From CAYGDP01 sp964348665 (GTDB lineage: Bacteria > Verrucomicrobiota > Verrucomicrobiia > Palsa-1439 > CAYGDP01), in assembly GCA_964348665.1 (NCBI GenBank), contig CAYGDP010000004.1, positions 124,001-188,000 of the forward strand: a DNA stretch of 64,000 nucleotides, given 5' to 3'. The first letter of the stretch is position 1. Each line of letters starts with the position of its first letter. Shown piece after piece: positions 50,143 through 59,528 of the stretch. A program made the translations under genes and the position numbers. The notes beneath the pieces were generated by a model that had not been told where the DNA came from, ran no database searches, and saw nothing but the letters and a program-made list of their open reading frames with translations.

Positions 50143-52569
50143 TTATCGGTGTTCCGCCAACGGTAAAGTGAAATGAAAAGTCGAGCCTTTCCCTTCCGCC
50201 GACTCGATCCAAATCTGTCCGCCGTGGCGTTCGACGATCTTTTTGCAAATTGCCAAGCCAATCCCTGTTCCCTCGTATTTTCCACGTTCGTGGAGGCGCT
50301 GAAACAACCCGAAAATGCGCTCATGGAATTTGGGGTCAATGCCAATGCCGTTGTCGCGTATCGTAAATCGCCAGTGAACACCGTCGCGTTGCCCCCCAAT
50401 ATGCACCGTCGGTCGCTGGTGGTCGCGATACTTGATGGCGTTTCCGACGAGATTCTGTAAAAGCTGCGTCAGTTGCAGGCGGTCGGCCATGACAGCGGGC
50501 AACGGATCATGTGTTACGTCCGTGCCACTACGTTCGATAGCCAGTTTTAAGTTTGCCAAAGCATCTTGCAGGCATTTTTGGCTGTCAGTGACCGATGGCT
50601 CTTGGCCCTTGGTTGCGACCCGTGAGTATGTTAGCAAGTCCTCAATGAGCCGCTGCATGCGTTTGGAAGCGTCCACCATGTAGAAAATCCACTTCTGGCC
50701 TTTCTCATCCACTTTATCTTTATAGCGGGACTCGAAAAGCTGCGCGTAGCTGCTGACAATCCGTAACGGTTCCTGCAAATCGTGTGAGGCGACATAGGCA
50801 AATTGTTGCAACTCGGCGTTGGATCGTGAAAGTTCAGTGGTCCTCTGCGCCAGTTGCTCCTCCGCCCATTTGCGCTCGGTGATATCGGCGATCATGCCCT
50901 CGTAATACAGTGCTTTGCCATTTGCATCACGAACCACATGCGCGTTGGTTGATATCCACGTAATCGTGCCGCGCCTGCGACGAATTTTTGCTTCGAAATT
51001 GTCCACCCGTCCATCGCGCTCGATTTGCCGCGTGAACTCGGTCCAATCATTTGGCCTCGCATAGAGCTGCTCCCGCGCATCGGTCACCGACCGAATGAAT
51101 TCCTCCGGTGCAGCATACCCGCAAATCGTCGCCATCGCTGGGTTGACACTAAGAAATCGGCCGTCTGGCGTGATTTGAAAAATCCCCTCGACGGCCTGGT
51201 CGAAAATCTCCTGGTACTTGCCAACGGCTTTGTCCAGCGCTTCCATCACGCGGTTGTATTGCTCCGCGATCTGGCCAACCTCCGTAAACGGCTCGACAGG
51301 CACACGCCCTCCAAGTTCCCCCGATTTGGCCTGCGATTCCATGGCGCTAAGCAGATCCACCAATTCGGTCTTTTCCCCGTGCTCGCTGACGTTGAGACCC
51401 GTGTGTTCGTCATCGAGCGTCACCCGCAAAGGACAGAAGCGATTGACGAGACGCAATAGAAGATAGGCCAGGCCAAACGCTGTAACGAAACAAACCAGCA
51501 CCCCCCACGCCTGTACCTTGATTTGTCCCCAGTGGCTCAAACCTGTTCTCAACAATTCTGCCTGCCCAAAAAAACCGACGGCGAGCGTCCCCCACACCCC
51601 TGCGCCCGCGTGCACGGCAACCGCCGACACCGCATCGTCAATTCGCCGCCGTTCAATCAGCCGATCAACAAAAATCGCAATCACCGCGCCGATCGAGCCG
51701 ATGAGGATCGACGAGAGCGGAGAGACGGAATGACAGTTCGCGGTGATCGAAACCAATCCTGCCAATGATCCATTGATCGTCATACCCGCGTCCGGACGCT
51801 TGTTGAGCGCATAACCAAGAAACATCCCTGTGACTAAGCCTGATGATCCTCCCAGAAACGTGTTGACCACGATGAGGGGGACTTGCTGGTTTGCCGCCAA
51901 GGTGCTGCCGCCGTTGAATCCAAACCAGCCGAAAAAAAGCAGAACCACGCCGAGCATTGACAGGGGCAGGCTGCTGGCATTGATTTTTTGAGGCGGTCCG
52001 TCCTTCGGAAATCGTCCCGTCCTTGGTCCGATGATTAGCAACGCTGCCAGCGCCACCCATCCGCCAACACTATGCACGACCGACGACCCCGCGAAATCCA
52101 CAAACCCACTCGCCGCCAGCCAGCCCTTCGCGCCATCATAGGCGCCGCCCCACGCCCAGTGACCGAACAAGGGGTAGATCAACCCCGAAATGATCGCCGT
52201 ACTGATCATATAGGCGGTGAACCGCATCCGCTCGGCCACTGCACCCGATACGATGGTAGCCGCCGTGGCGCAAAACATCACTTGAAAGAAAAAAAACGTG
52301 GCGAGCCAAGGTGTCAGCCCACCCAATTCCGGGGCGAACAACGTTGAACCGATCCAGCCGCTTTTCGTAAGCCCGAACATCAGTGCGAATCCGAACAGCC
52401 AGAATAAGATAGTGGCGACTGCGAAATCGGAAAGATTCTTGAGCGCGACGTTGGTGGAATTCTTGGAGCGTGTCAGCCCGCTTTCCAGGCAAAGAAACCC
52501 GCCTTGCATGGTAAACACCAGTCCACCCGCAACCAAGACCCAAAGGATATCGGCAGACGTTTTTTCCAT
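50143..52569 (-). CDS. Ammonium transporter fused to a PAS histidine kinase
   Basis: 808 residues from ATG 52569 (ATG 52611 adds 14). Residues 1-380 are a complete Amt domain with eleven helices; the pore His pair is present (His166 in VVHSVGGW, His320 in VAVHAGAGVWG), as are GHWAWGG and the conserved Asp158 in GFVDFAG. Then come a coil, a PAS domain (about 450-570), HisKA (His596) and HATPase (NLVGNAIKY, GTGIGLAICKKIVERHGG). Such Amt-kinase fusions are known as possible ammonium transceptors. It would sense ammonium and phosphorylate the regulators encoded downstream. Confidence 0.93.
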   Translation of the reverse strand: MEKTSADILWVLVAGGLVFTMQGGFLCLESGLTRSKNSTNVALKNLSDFAVATILFWLFGFALMFGLTKSGWIGSTLFAPELGGLTPWLATFFFFQVMFCATAATIVSGAVAERMRFTAYMISTAIISGLIYPLFGHWAWGGAYDGAKGWLAASGFVDFAGSSVVHSVGGWVALAALLIIGPRTGRFPKDGPPQKINASSLPLSMLGVVLLFFGWFGFNGGSTLAANQQVPLIVVNTFLGGSSGLVTGMFLGYALNKRPDAGMTINGSLAGLVSITANCHSVSPLSSILIGSIGAVIAIFVDRLIERRRIDDAVSAVAVHAGAGVWGTLAVGFFGQAELLRTGLSHWGQIKVQAWGVLVCFVTAFGLAYLLLRLVNRFCPLRVTLDDEHTGLNVSEHGEKTELVDLLSAMESQAKSGELGGRVPVEPFTEVGQIAEQYNRVMEALDKAVGKYQEIFDQAVEGIFQITPDGRFLSVNPAMATICGYAAPEEFIRSVTDAREQLYARPNDWTEFTRQIERDGRVDNFEAKIRRRRGTITWISTNAHVVRDANGKALYYEGMIADITERKWAEEQLAQRTTELSRSNAELQQFAYVASHDLQEPLRIVSSYAQLFESRYKDKVDEKGQKWIFYMVDASKRMQRLIEDLLTYSRVATKGQEPSVTDSQKCLQDALANLKLAIERSGTDVTHDPLPAVMADRLQLTQLLQNLVGNAIKYRDHQRPTVHIGGQRDGVHWRFTIRDNGIGIDPKFHERIFGLFQRLHERGKYEGTGIGLAICKKIVERHGGQIWIESAEGKGSTFHFTLPLAEHR

Positions 52570-52730
52570 AACTAGAAGGTGCCTGTTATCAAAAAACACA
52601 AATGCCGTCAACTATCTACTTGCTGTTTTTCGCCCCCTTCCTGAGTTATTTGCAATGCGCTTGATTGCTTCGCGCCGCCCTCCCGTAGATAATAGATTAA
52701 TACTGGAGGCGGCTCGGATATTCGAATACG

Positions 52731-53489
52731 ATGCGTGAAATGGAACTCATAGACAAAGCTTGTCTCATTACGGGCGGCACGAAGGGGATTGGCGCGGCGA
52801 CAGCCTTCGCACTGGCAAAGCAGGGCGCGAATGTGGCGTTGGCAGCCCGCAATCTCGACGCCGAAACAAAAGAGACGAAGAAGAAAATCGAGTCGATGGG
52901 TTGCAAATGCGTTTTGATTACCGCCGACATGAGCAAGGCTGCGGATGCAACGCGATGCGTGGATGAAACATCCAAGGAACTTGGCGGGGTGGATGTGCTA
53001 GTGCATTCCGCGGGCGGCCCTGTAAACGGCGGATTATTCGATTTGACGCCTGACGATTGGCATCGCGCGTTCGATGTCCATGTTCACGCGATTTTTTACC
53101 TCTGCCGCGCGGCGATTCCGCTGATGAAAAAGCGAAAAGAGGGGGCAATCCTTTTGGTTTCTTCAACTGCCGGCATTCGCGGTGTCCGGACAAATGTCGC
53201 GTATCAAACGGTGAAAGGGGCGATTCCGCAACTCACCCGGGCGTTGGCGTTCGAGTTCGCCAACGACAACATTCGAGTCAATTGCGTTGCGCCAGGCGTA
53301 ATCCGCACGGCGTTTCACGCCCCCATGTCGGCCGAAGTGAAAAAACATAACCTCGATAATCGCATCCCGCTCCATCGCGAAGGCACGCCGGAACAGGTAG
53401 CGACCGTCGTCTGCGAAATGATCACCAACGATTATGTGACGGGCGAGACGTATGTGGTGGACGGCGGGCTGACGATGAGGATTTGTTGA
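52731..53489 (+). CDS. Short-chain dehydrogenase/reductase (FabG-like)
   Basis: 252 residues from ATG 52731 (Met4 possible). The cofactor motif TGGTKGIGAATA, VHSAGGP in place of NNAG, the Ser in VSSTAG and Tyr-x3-Lys in AYQTVKGA are visible. The substrate is unknown. It diverges from the Amt-kinase gene; the intervening 161 bp show no sigma-54 site on either strand. Confidence 0.88.
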   Translation: MREMELIDKACLITGGTKGIGAATAFALAKQGANVALAARNLDAETKETKKKIESMGCKCVLITADMSKAADATRCVDETSKELGGVDVLVHSAGGPVNGGLFDLTPDDWHRAFDVHVHAIFYLCRAAIPLMKKRKEGAILLVSSTAGIRGVRTNVAYQTVKGAIPQLTRALAFEFANDNIRVNCVAPGVIRTAFHAPMSAEVKKHNLDNRIPLHREGTPEQVATVVCEMITNDYVTGETYVVDGGLTMRIC

Positions 53490-53506
53490 GACAGCGGAAC
53501 CAACTT

Positions 53507-53534
53507 TCAACGCTCAACATTCAACGTTCAATTA
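53507..53534. repeat. Four-unit heptamer array between convergent genes
   Basis: The units TCAACGC, TCAACAT, TCAACGT and TCAATTA stand in tandem in the gap between the SDR and O-methyltransferase stops. No terminator was seen in that 89-bp gap. Confidence 0.8.
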
Positions 53535-53578
53535 CCTGCTCGTGGATTGGCGGGCGAACGTTCAGTCTTGCTTTTGTC

Positions 53579-54235
53579 TCATTTCACTCGGGCGATCGCT
53601 AGTCCATCAATCTTGTGGCGAATGATCGGCACAACGATGGATTCCAAGCGAGGGTCGCCCGCAAGCGTCTCATTGAACTGCTGAATTCCTCGCGAGTCGG
53701 GATTATCAGCAATCTCGTGGGTGACACGACGTAGACAGTTATCACCAAGAATCAATCCGCCGGGTCTCAGCAACTTCATACAGCGCTCTAGATACTGGGG
53801 GTAGGATGCTTTGTCGGCATCAATAAAGGCGACATCGAAGGGCGATTCTTCCATGCGAAGGATTTGGTCGAGAGAATTCGTCGCTGGTCCGACTCGAATT
53901 TCCACCTTTTCCGATAATCCAGCGCGCTGGATATTTTTGCGCGCGACTTCGGCGTGTTTGTCGGATAACTCGAGTGAAATCAATTTTCCGTTCTCCGGCA
54001 GAGCGCGCGCCAGCCAAATCGTGCTGTAGCCACCCAGCGTGCCGATTTCGAGAATGCGCCTGGCGTTGACCATTTTCACCAGAAGATAAAGCAGCTTACC
54101 TTCGGATGCGGACACGTGGATTTCCGGCAAGCCAGCCTCCGCAGCATCTTTCAGAGCAGTCTCGAGCGTAGAATCTACGGGCGCAAATTGGTCCGCAACG
54201 TAATCGTCGATTTTTCGCAAGAGATCATCACTCAT
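53579..54235 (-). CDS. Caffeoyl-CoA-type O-methyltransferase
   Basis: 218 residues. The typical order of the COMT/SafC family is present: LLYLLVKMVNARRILEIGTLGGYSTIWLA (SAM motif), LISLELSDKHAEVARKNIQRAGL, FDVAFIDADKASYPQYLE (metal-binding Asp) and GGLILGDNCLRRV. Cation-dependent methylation of a hydroxylated small molecule is likely; the substrate is unknown. It lies 16 bp after the SLC13 permease stop's other side, in the same direction. Confidence 0.9.
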   Translation of the reverse strand: MSDDLLRKIDDYVADQFAPVDSTLETALKDAAEAGLPEIHVSASEGKLLYLLVKMVNARRILEIGTLGGYSTIWLARALPENGKLISLELSDKHAEVARKNIQRAGLSEKVEIRVGPATNSLDQILRMEESPFDVAFIDADKASYPQYLERCMKLLRPGGLILGDNCLRRVTHEIADNPDSRGIQQFNETLAGDPRLESIVVPIIRHKIDGLAIARVK

Positions 54236-54251
54236 AGCAAACCATTCCTAA

Positions 54252-56102
54252 TCATTTCCCCGTTCCCAACGGTGTAAACGGCCACAGCAACGGAATCAGC
54301 AGCGAGATCACGATAGCCAGTAGCAAATTTAGCGGCAAGCCGATTTTCAAAAAGTCGGTGAACCGATAACCTCCAGCGCCATATGCGAACGTGTTGCACT
54401 GGTACGCGACAGGCGTCGAGAAACTCGCGCTTGCCGCGAAGAGGGCAGCGATGATAAACGGACGCGCGTCGAGGTTCAGCGCCACGGCGGTGGCGATGGC
54501 GATCGGCGTAAGCAGCGACGCGACGGCATTAGGCGCTACTATATTCGCCAGGAAAGCGCCAATCAAATAAAGGCAAATCACCGTGGCATGAGATCCGCCA
54601 CCGGCGCGCTCGATGAACGCAAGCGCGTGTTGCGCGATAAAAGCCGCGCCGTTGCTTTGTTTCAACGCCATTCCGAGTCCCATCATGCCGACGATGAGCA
54701 ACACGATTTTCCAGTTCACAGCTTCGTAAGCCTCATTGATTTTCAGACAGCCAGTCAATACCATCGCCAGCGATCCCGTGATGGCGAGCACCCAAACCTG
54801 CTCGCGAAAGAACGGTGCCAGTGCGATTACAACCAACATCACTGCGATCGCTGTAATCGCTTTCTGTCGCCGCACCTGGGCCACCGCAACAGGACTCAAG
54901 AGGAGAAAACTCGGATCGTCACGCAGCTCGTCAATATCATCCCGGCTTCCTTCCATCAGCAGACAATCGCCGAACTCCAGCGCGGTGTCCTCAAATTTCT
55001 CGCGTAAATTCAAGCCGTGGCGATGCACCCCGAGGATATGCACGTTGTACCGGGTCTGAAAATGCATCTCGCGCAACGTGCGCCCGATGAACCGCGAGTT
55101 CTGCGCGATGATTCCTTCGATCAATGTGATCCGTTCCGAACGCACCGCCGAGATTCCCTGCAATGCTTTCGGCAAAATGTCCACGCCGGTAATGTCGTCG
55201 ATGTCTCGTACACCCTCGGCGACCGTGCTCACGGTCAATCGATCCCCTTCGGCAATGATGATTTGGTCAAACGGAGGGTCCAACGGTCTGTCATTCCGCG
55301 AAATGCCAAGAATGCGCACCGACGAAAGTTTTCGGAGCGGTGTTTCGCCCAGTCGCACGCCGATGAATGGGGAGCCTTTCACGATTACCGCCTCGGTTCG
55401 AAATTCCTTGGTCGAGGTTGTTTGGAGCAAACTCGTCAAGGTCTCGCGCTTGGGGAGAAAGCGGTGGCCGATGGTCAGCATATAGATGATACCGGTTGCC
55501 GCCACGGCCAAACCGAGCAGGGAAAACTCGAACATTCCCAAGGGTTTCAGTTGCGCTGCCGTGACAAATCCACTGACGGTGATATTCGACGAAGTGCCGA
55601 TGAGCGTGCATGTCCCGCCCAGAATCGCGCCGTAACTAACGGGAATCGCCAGTTTCGATGGCGCGATGCCCGATTTAATTGCCAGGGCTGTTGCAATGGG
55701 GAGAAAAACAATTACCACGGCCGTATTGTTGATAAACGCCGAAACCACAATTTCCATCGCCAGCAATGCCGCAAGAACACTTAGCTCGGATCCACCCGCG
55801 CGCTGCAGCAACCACGGCCCGATGGGATCAAGCGCGCCCGTCTTCAACAAGCCAGCGCCCAGAATAAACATCCCGGCGGCTGTGATTGGCGCGGGACTGG
55901 CGAACGTCTTCAGCCCTTCTTCCGGTGACAATACGCCGAACAACATCAGCAACGCCAGGGTCAGCAATCCCGTCACATCTGCCGAGAGCCATTCCATCGC
56001 GAGCGCGACGAATGCCACGGCGATTACAAAAAACACCACGCCCATCTCCGCCGTGAAAGCCGGCGGCGCAATCATTCCGATAATGGGGAGCAAACCGTTC
56101 AT
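54252..56102 (-). CDS. SLC13-family permease with two TrkA-C domains
   Basis: 616 residues. Transmembrane helices at both ends flank two cytoplasmic TrkA-C/RCK_C domains (about 205-290 and 300-385, with GETPLRKLSSVRILGISR and GRTLREMHFQTRYNVHILGVHR). The family motif around AFINNTAVVIVFLPIATALA and the closing SFSTPVAYQCNTFAYGAGGYRF are visible. It is probably a sodium-coupled anion (sulfate or dicarboxylate-like) transporter regulated by nucleotides; the substrate cannot be read from the sequence. Confidence 0.9.
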   Translation of the reverse strand: MNGLLPIIGMIAPPAFTAEMGVVFFVIAVAFVALAMEWLSADVTGLLTLALLMLFGVLSPEEGLKTFASPAPITAAGMFILGAGLLKTGALDPIGPWLLQRAGGSELSVLAALLAMEIVVSAFINNTAVVIVFLPIATALAIKSGIAPSKLAIPVSYGAILGGTCTLIGTSSNITVSGFVTAAQLKPLGMFEFSLLGLAVAATGIIYMLTIGHRFLPKRETLTSLLQTTSTKEFRTEAVIVKGSPFIGVRLGETPLRKLSSVRILGISRNDRPLDPPFDQIIIAEGDRLTVSTVAEGVRDIDDITGVDILPKALQGISAVRSERITLIEGIIAQNSRFIGRTLREMHFQTRYNVHILGVHRHGLNLREKFEDTALEFGDCLLMEGSRDDIDELRDDPSFLLLSPVAVAQVRRQKAITAIAVMLVVIALAPFFREQVWVLAITGSLAMVLTGCLKINEAYEAVNWKIVLLIVGMMGLGMALKQSNGAAFIAQHALAFIERAGGGSHATVICLYLIGAFLANIVAPNAVASLLTPIAIATAVALNLDARPFIIAALFAASASFSTPVAYQCNTFAYGAGGYRFTDFLKIGLPLNLLLAIVISLLIPLLWPFTPLGTGK

Positions 56103-56148
56103 TGCGATAAGTCACGAACGTAGCCTACGAACCTGTCTCTCGCAAGCG

Positions 56149-59016
56149 CTACTTCGTCTCAGCGTAACTCGCAATAGGCGGACAGGAACAAAAGAGGTTG
56201 CGGTCGCCGTACACGTTGTCCACACGGCTGACATACGGCCAGAATTTGTGGTCGCGCAACCATCCGGCAGGGTACGCCGCTTGTTCTCGACTATAGGGCC
56301 GATCCCATTTATCGGCGGCAACGACTTGCGCGGTGTGCGGTGCGTTTTTGAGCAGATTATTATCGTGCGGAAGTTTTCCGTCCTCTACAGCTTTCATTTC
56401 GGCATGAATCGCGATCATCGCGTCGCAAAACCGATCCAGTTCGGCTTTCGATTCGCTCTCAGTTGGCTCAACCATCAGCGTGCCGGCGACCGGCCAGCTC
56501 AAGGTCGGTGCGTGAAACCCATAATCCATCAATCGCTTGGCAACATCTTCGGCTGTGGTGGATTTGAATCCGCGCAGGTCAAGAATGCATTCATGAGCGA
56601 CCAACCCATCGTGACCCTTGTACAGAACGGGAAAAAATGGGTCGAGCCGTTTGGCAATGTAGTTGGCGTTCAAAATCGCGATACGTGTGGCTTCAGTCAA
56701 ACCATCCGCGCCCATCATCGCGATATACATCCACGAGATCGTCAGGATGCTCGCGCTGCCCCACGGCGCGGCGGCCACTGCGCCAATCGGGTTTTCGCCG
56801 CCGAGATTAACGACAGAATGACCGGGCAAGAAATCGGCCAGATGCGACGCTACCCCGATTGGCCCGACGCCTGGGCCGCCACCGCCATGCGGGATGCAAA
56901 AGGTTTTGTGTAGATTCAAATGGCAGACATCCGCTCCAAAATCTCCGGGACGACACAGGCCGACTTGGGCGTTCATATTCGCCCCATCCGAGTAAACCTG
57001 TCCGCCGTGCGCATGAATGATTTCGCAGACTTCCTTGATGTTTTCCTCAAAAACGCCATGCGTCGAAGGATAGGTGATCATCAGACACGCGAGATCTTTG
57101 GCATGTGCTTCGGCTTTCGAGCGCAAATCACCTAGATCCACATCGCCTTCTGCCGTGCAATTGACCGGCACGACAGTCATTCCAGCCATGACCGCGCTGG
57201 CGGGGTTCGTGCCGTGTGCGGAGGAGGGGATCAAGCAAATCTTTCGATGAGCATCGCCACGCGCGCGATGATAGGCGCGGATGACAAGCAACCCTGCGTA
57301 TTCGCCCTGTGATCCCGCGTTTGGCTGGAGCGAAACAGCGGCAAATCCAGTGATTTCGGCAAGCCACGATTCGAGTTGCTGAAACAATGTTTGATAGCCT
57401 TGCGTTTGCTTGAGCGGCGCGAAAGGATGAATTCGCGATACTTCAGGCCACAACAACGGCAGCATTTCGGAGGTCGCATTCAACTTCATCGTGCAGGACC
57501 CCAGCGGAATCATCGAGGTCGTCAGCGACAGGTCGCGCGATTCGAGCCGGCGAATGTAACGTAGTATTTCGTGCTCGGTATGATAGCGGTTAAAGATCGG
57601 ATGATCGAGAAACGGAGTGGAGCGAATCAATGGCCGGAAACTGGTGCCTTCGTCCGCCGCAGGAGGATGTGCTGCGGCGGCGGATAATTCACAGTCGGCG
57701 CTAAAGACCACCAGCAAGTCCACAATATCGGCATCGGTCGTTGTCTCGTCGAGACTGACCCCGATGGAATGATCACTAAACAAACGCAGGTGGATGTGGC
57801 GTTCCTCGGCGGACTTCAGAATCGCGCGATGATCGCGGACGATGACGCGCAAAGTGTCGAAAAACTGATCGTGGCGTAGAGTGTGGCCTAGAGTGTGAAG
57901 TCCCGCGGCGAGCCTGCGCGCGTGGCGATGGATTCGCGCTGCGATTTGTCTCAGTCCGCCAGGTCCGTGATAGACGGCATACATCGACGCCATTACAGCA
58001 AGCAAAACTTGCGCGGTGCAGATGTTACTGGTGGCTTTGTCCCGGCGAATGTGCTGCTCGCGGGTTTGCAGCGAAAGACGAAGCGCGGGGTGGCCTTGAG
58101 CGTCTTTGGAAACGCCGATGAGTCGGCCCGGCATTTGACGTTTATATGCGTCGCGCGTGGCGAAAAACGCCGCGTGCGGCCCGCCGTACCCGAGCGGCAC
58201 GCCAAATCGTTGCGCACTGCCTACAACGACATCGGCGCCAAATTCACCGGGCGACTTGAGCAACGTCAGTGCCAGTATATCTGTTCCGACGACGGCGAGC
58301 GCCTTGTGTGTGTGAGCTTGCTCGATAAAGGCCGAATAATCATGAATCGCGCCATCCGTGGCAGGATATTGGACGAGAACGCCGAAAACTTTGTTGGTGA
58401 TTTCAAACTTGTGATGGTCACCGACGACAACCTCGATGCCGAGTGGTTCAGCGCGGGTTTGGATGACGGCGATAGTTTGCGGATGACAGGTTTCAGAAAC
58501 AAAAAATATCTTGGCGTCGTCGTTACCATGGACAGCATGGCAGAGATGCATCGCCTCGGCGGCGGCAGTTGCCTCGTCAAGGAGCGAAGCATTGGCGATG
58601 TCCATGACTGTCAGGTCCATGATCATTTGTTGAAAATTGAGCAACGCTTCCATGCGCCCTTGGGAAATTTCGGCCTGATACGGCGTGTAGGCAGTGTACC
58701 AGCCCGGATTTTCTAGGATATTCCTCTGGATGACCGGAGGTGTGATGCAATCGTAGTACCCCATGCCGATAAAAGAGCGATAGACTTTATTGCGGGACAT
58801 GATCCCGCGAAGATCGTCGAGCGCCGCGCGCTCGCTACGGGCGACGGGAAGGTTGAGCGCACCGTGAAAACGCGCCTTTTCGGGGATCGCGTCGTTTACA
58901 AGGGCATCAAGCGAGTCAAAGCCACAGACGCGCAGCATCGCCGCGATGTCGTCGGGAGACGGTCCAAGGTGGCGGGAAGCAAAGCGGTCGAGGAATGTGG
59001 GCGTAGACTGTTGCAT
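56149..59016 (-). CDS. gcvP: Glycine dehydrogenase (decarboxylating), full-length P protein
   Basis: 955 residues, the single-chain (fused) form. N- and C-terminal halves are both PLP-type folds; the PLP Lys is in NLHKTFCIPHGGGGPG of the second half. Opening SRHLGPSPDDIAAML and NPGWYTAYTPYQAEISQGR are typical. With H and T proteins it cleaves glycine to CO2, ammonia and methylene-tetrahydrofolate. It is the last gene of gcvT-gcvH-gcvP, separated from gcvH by a repeat-filled 125-bp spacer. Confidence 0.97.
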   Translation of the reverse strand: MQQSTPTFLDRFASRHLGPSPDDIAAMLRVCGFDSLDALVNDAIPEKARFHGALNLPVARSERAALDDLRGIMSRNKVYRSFIGMGYYDCITPPVIQRNILENPGWYTAYTPYQAEISQGRMEALLNFQQMIMDLTVMDIANASLLDEATAAAEAMHLCHAVHGNDDAKIFFVSETCHPQTIAVIQTRAEPLGIEVVVGDHHKFEITNKVFGVLVQYPATDGAIHDYSAFIEQAHTHKALAVVGTDILALTLLKSPGEFGADVVVGSAQRFGVPLGYGGPHAAFFATRDAYKRQMPGRLIGVSKDAQGHPALRLSLQTREQHIRRDKATSNICTAQVLLAVMASMYAVYHGPGGLRQIAARIHRHARRLAAGLHTLGHTLRHDQFFDTLRVIVRDHRAILKSAEERHIHLRLFSDHSIGVSLDETTTDADIVDLLVVFSADCELSAAAAHPPAADEGTSFRPLIRSTPFLDHPIFNRYHTEHEILRYIRRLESRDLSLTTSMIPLGSCTMKLNATSEMLPLLWPEVSRIHPFAPLKQTQGYQTLFQQLESWLAEITGFAAVSLQPNAGSQGEYAGLLVIRAYHRARGDAHRKICLIPSSAHGTNPASAVMAGMTVVPVNCTAEGDVDLGDLRSKAEAHAKDLACLMITYPSTHGVFEENIKEVCEIIHAHGGQVYSDGANMNAQVGLCRPGDFGADVCHLNLHKTFCIPHGGGGPGVGPIGVASHLADFLPGHSVVNLGGENPIGAVAAAPWGSASILTISWMYIAMMGADGLTEATRIAILNANYIAKRLDPFFPVLYKGHDGLVAHECILDLRGFKSTTAEDVAKRLMDYGFHAPTLSWPVAGTLMVEPTESESKAELDRFCDAMIAIHAEMKAVEDGKLPHDNNLLKNAPHTAQVVAADKWDRPYSREQAAYPAGWLRDHKFWPYVSRVDNVYGDRNLFCSCPPIASYAETK

Positions 59017-59032
59017 TGGAACTCTTCTCTAA

Positions 59033-59060
59033 AACTCCAAATTCCAAACCTCAAACTTCA
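59033..59060. repeat. Four-unit heptamer array in the gcvH-gcvP spacer
   Basis: The units are AACTCCA, AATTCCA, AACCTCA and AACTTCA. Within the same spacer CCTCAAAC (59049-59056) has an inverted copy GTTTGAGG (59121-59128), so a hairpin over about 80 bases is possible between the two genes. Confidence 0.8.
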
Positions 59061-59141
59061 GAGAAACTTCATTTTTCAAGCTCATATAAAGTTGGCCAAT
59101 CATCTCCGTTGAAGCTTTGGGTTTGAGGCTTCCCTGAAGTT

Positions 59142-59528
59142 TCATTTCGCTCCGATGTGTTTCGCATATCCCGCGGCGTTGAGCAGTCCGCCAAGTTCTC
59201 CCATATCGCTCATCTCCACCTTGAACATCCATGCCTTCTCGTAGGGCGATTGATTGATCCATTCGGGGTGATTGGCAAGCTCGGCATTCACTTCCGTAAC
59301 TTTGCCCGAGACCGGCGCATAAATGTCTGAAGCAGCTTTGACGGACTCGACCACGGCGCATTGTTTGCCGGCAGAAATGATCGCACCCACTTTGGGCGGG
59401 TCAAAAAAAACAACATCAGTAAGCTCGTGTTGGGCGTGATCGCTGACACCAACGGTGGCGATGTTACCCGCGACACAAACCCATTCGTGCGACGGGGCGT
59501 ATTTGAGATCAGATGGGATGTTGCTCAT
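59142..59528 (-). CDS. gcvH: Glycine cleavage system H protein
   Basis: 128 residues. The lipoylated Lys64 is in the conserved VVESVKAASD segment; HEWVCVAGNIATVGVSD and AYEKAWMFKVE-like segments agree with the family. It shuttles the aminomethyl arm between P, T and L proteins. It overlaps the gcvT stop by 4 bp. No lipoyl synthase or L protein gene is nearby. Confidence 0.96.
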   Translation of the reverse strand: MSNIPSDLKYAPSHEWVCVAGNIATVGVSDHAQHELTDVVFFDPPKVGAIISAGKQCAVVESVKAASDIYAPVSGKVTEVNAELANHPEWINQSPYEKAWMFKVEMSDMGELGGLLNAAGYAKHIGAK

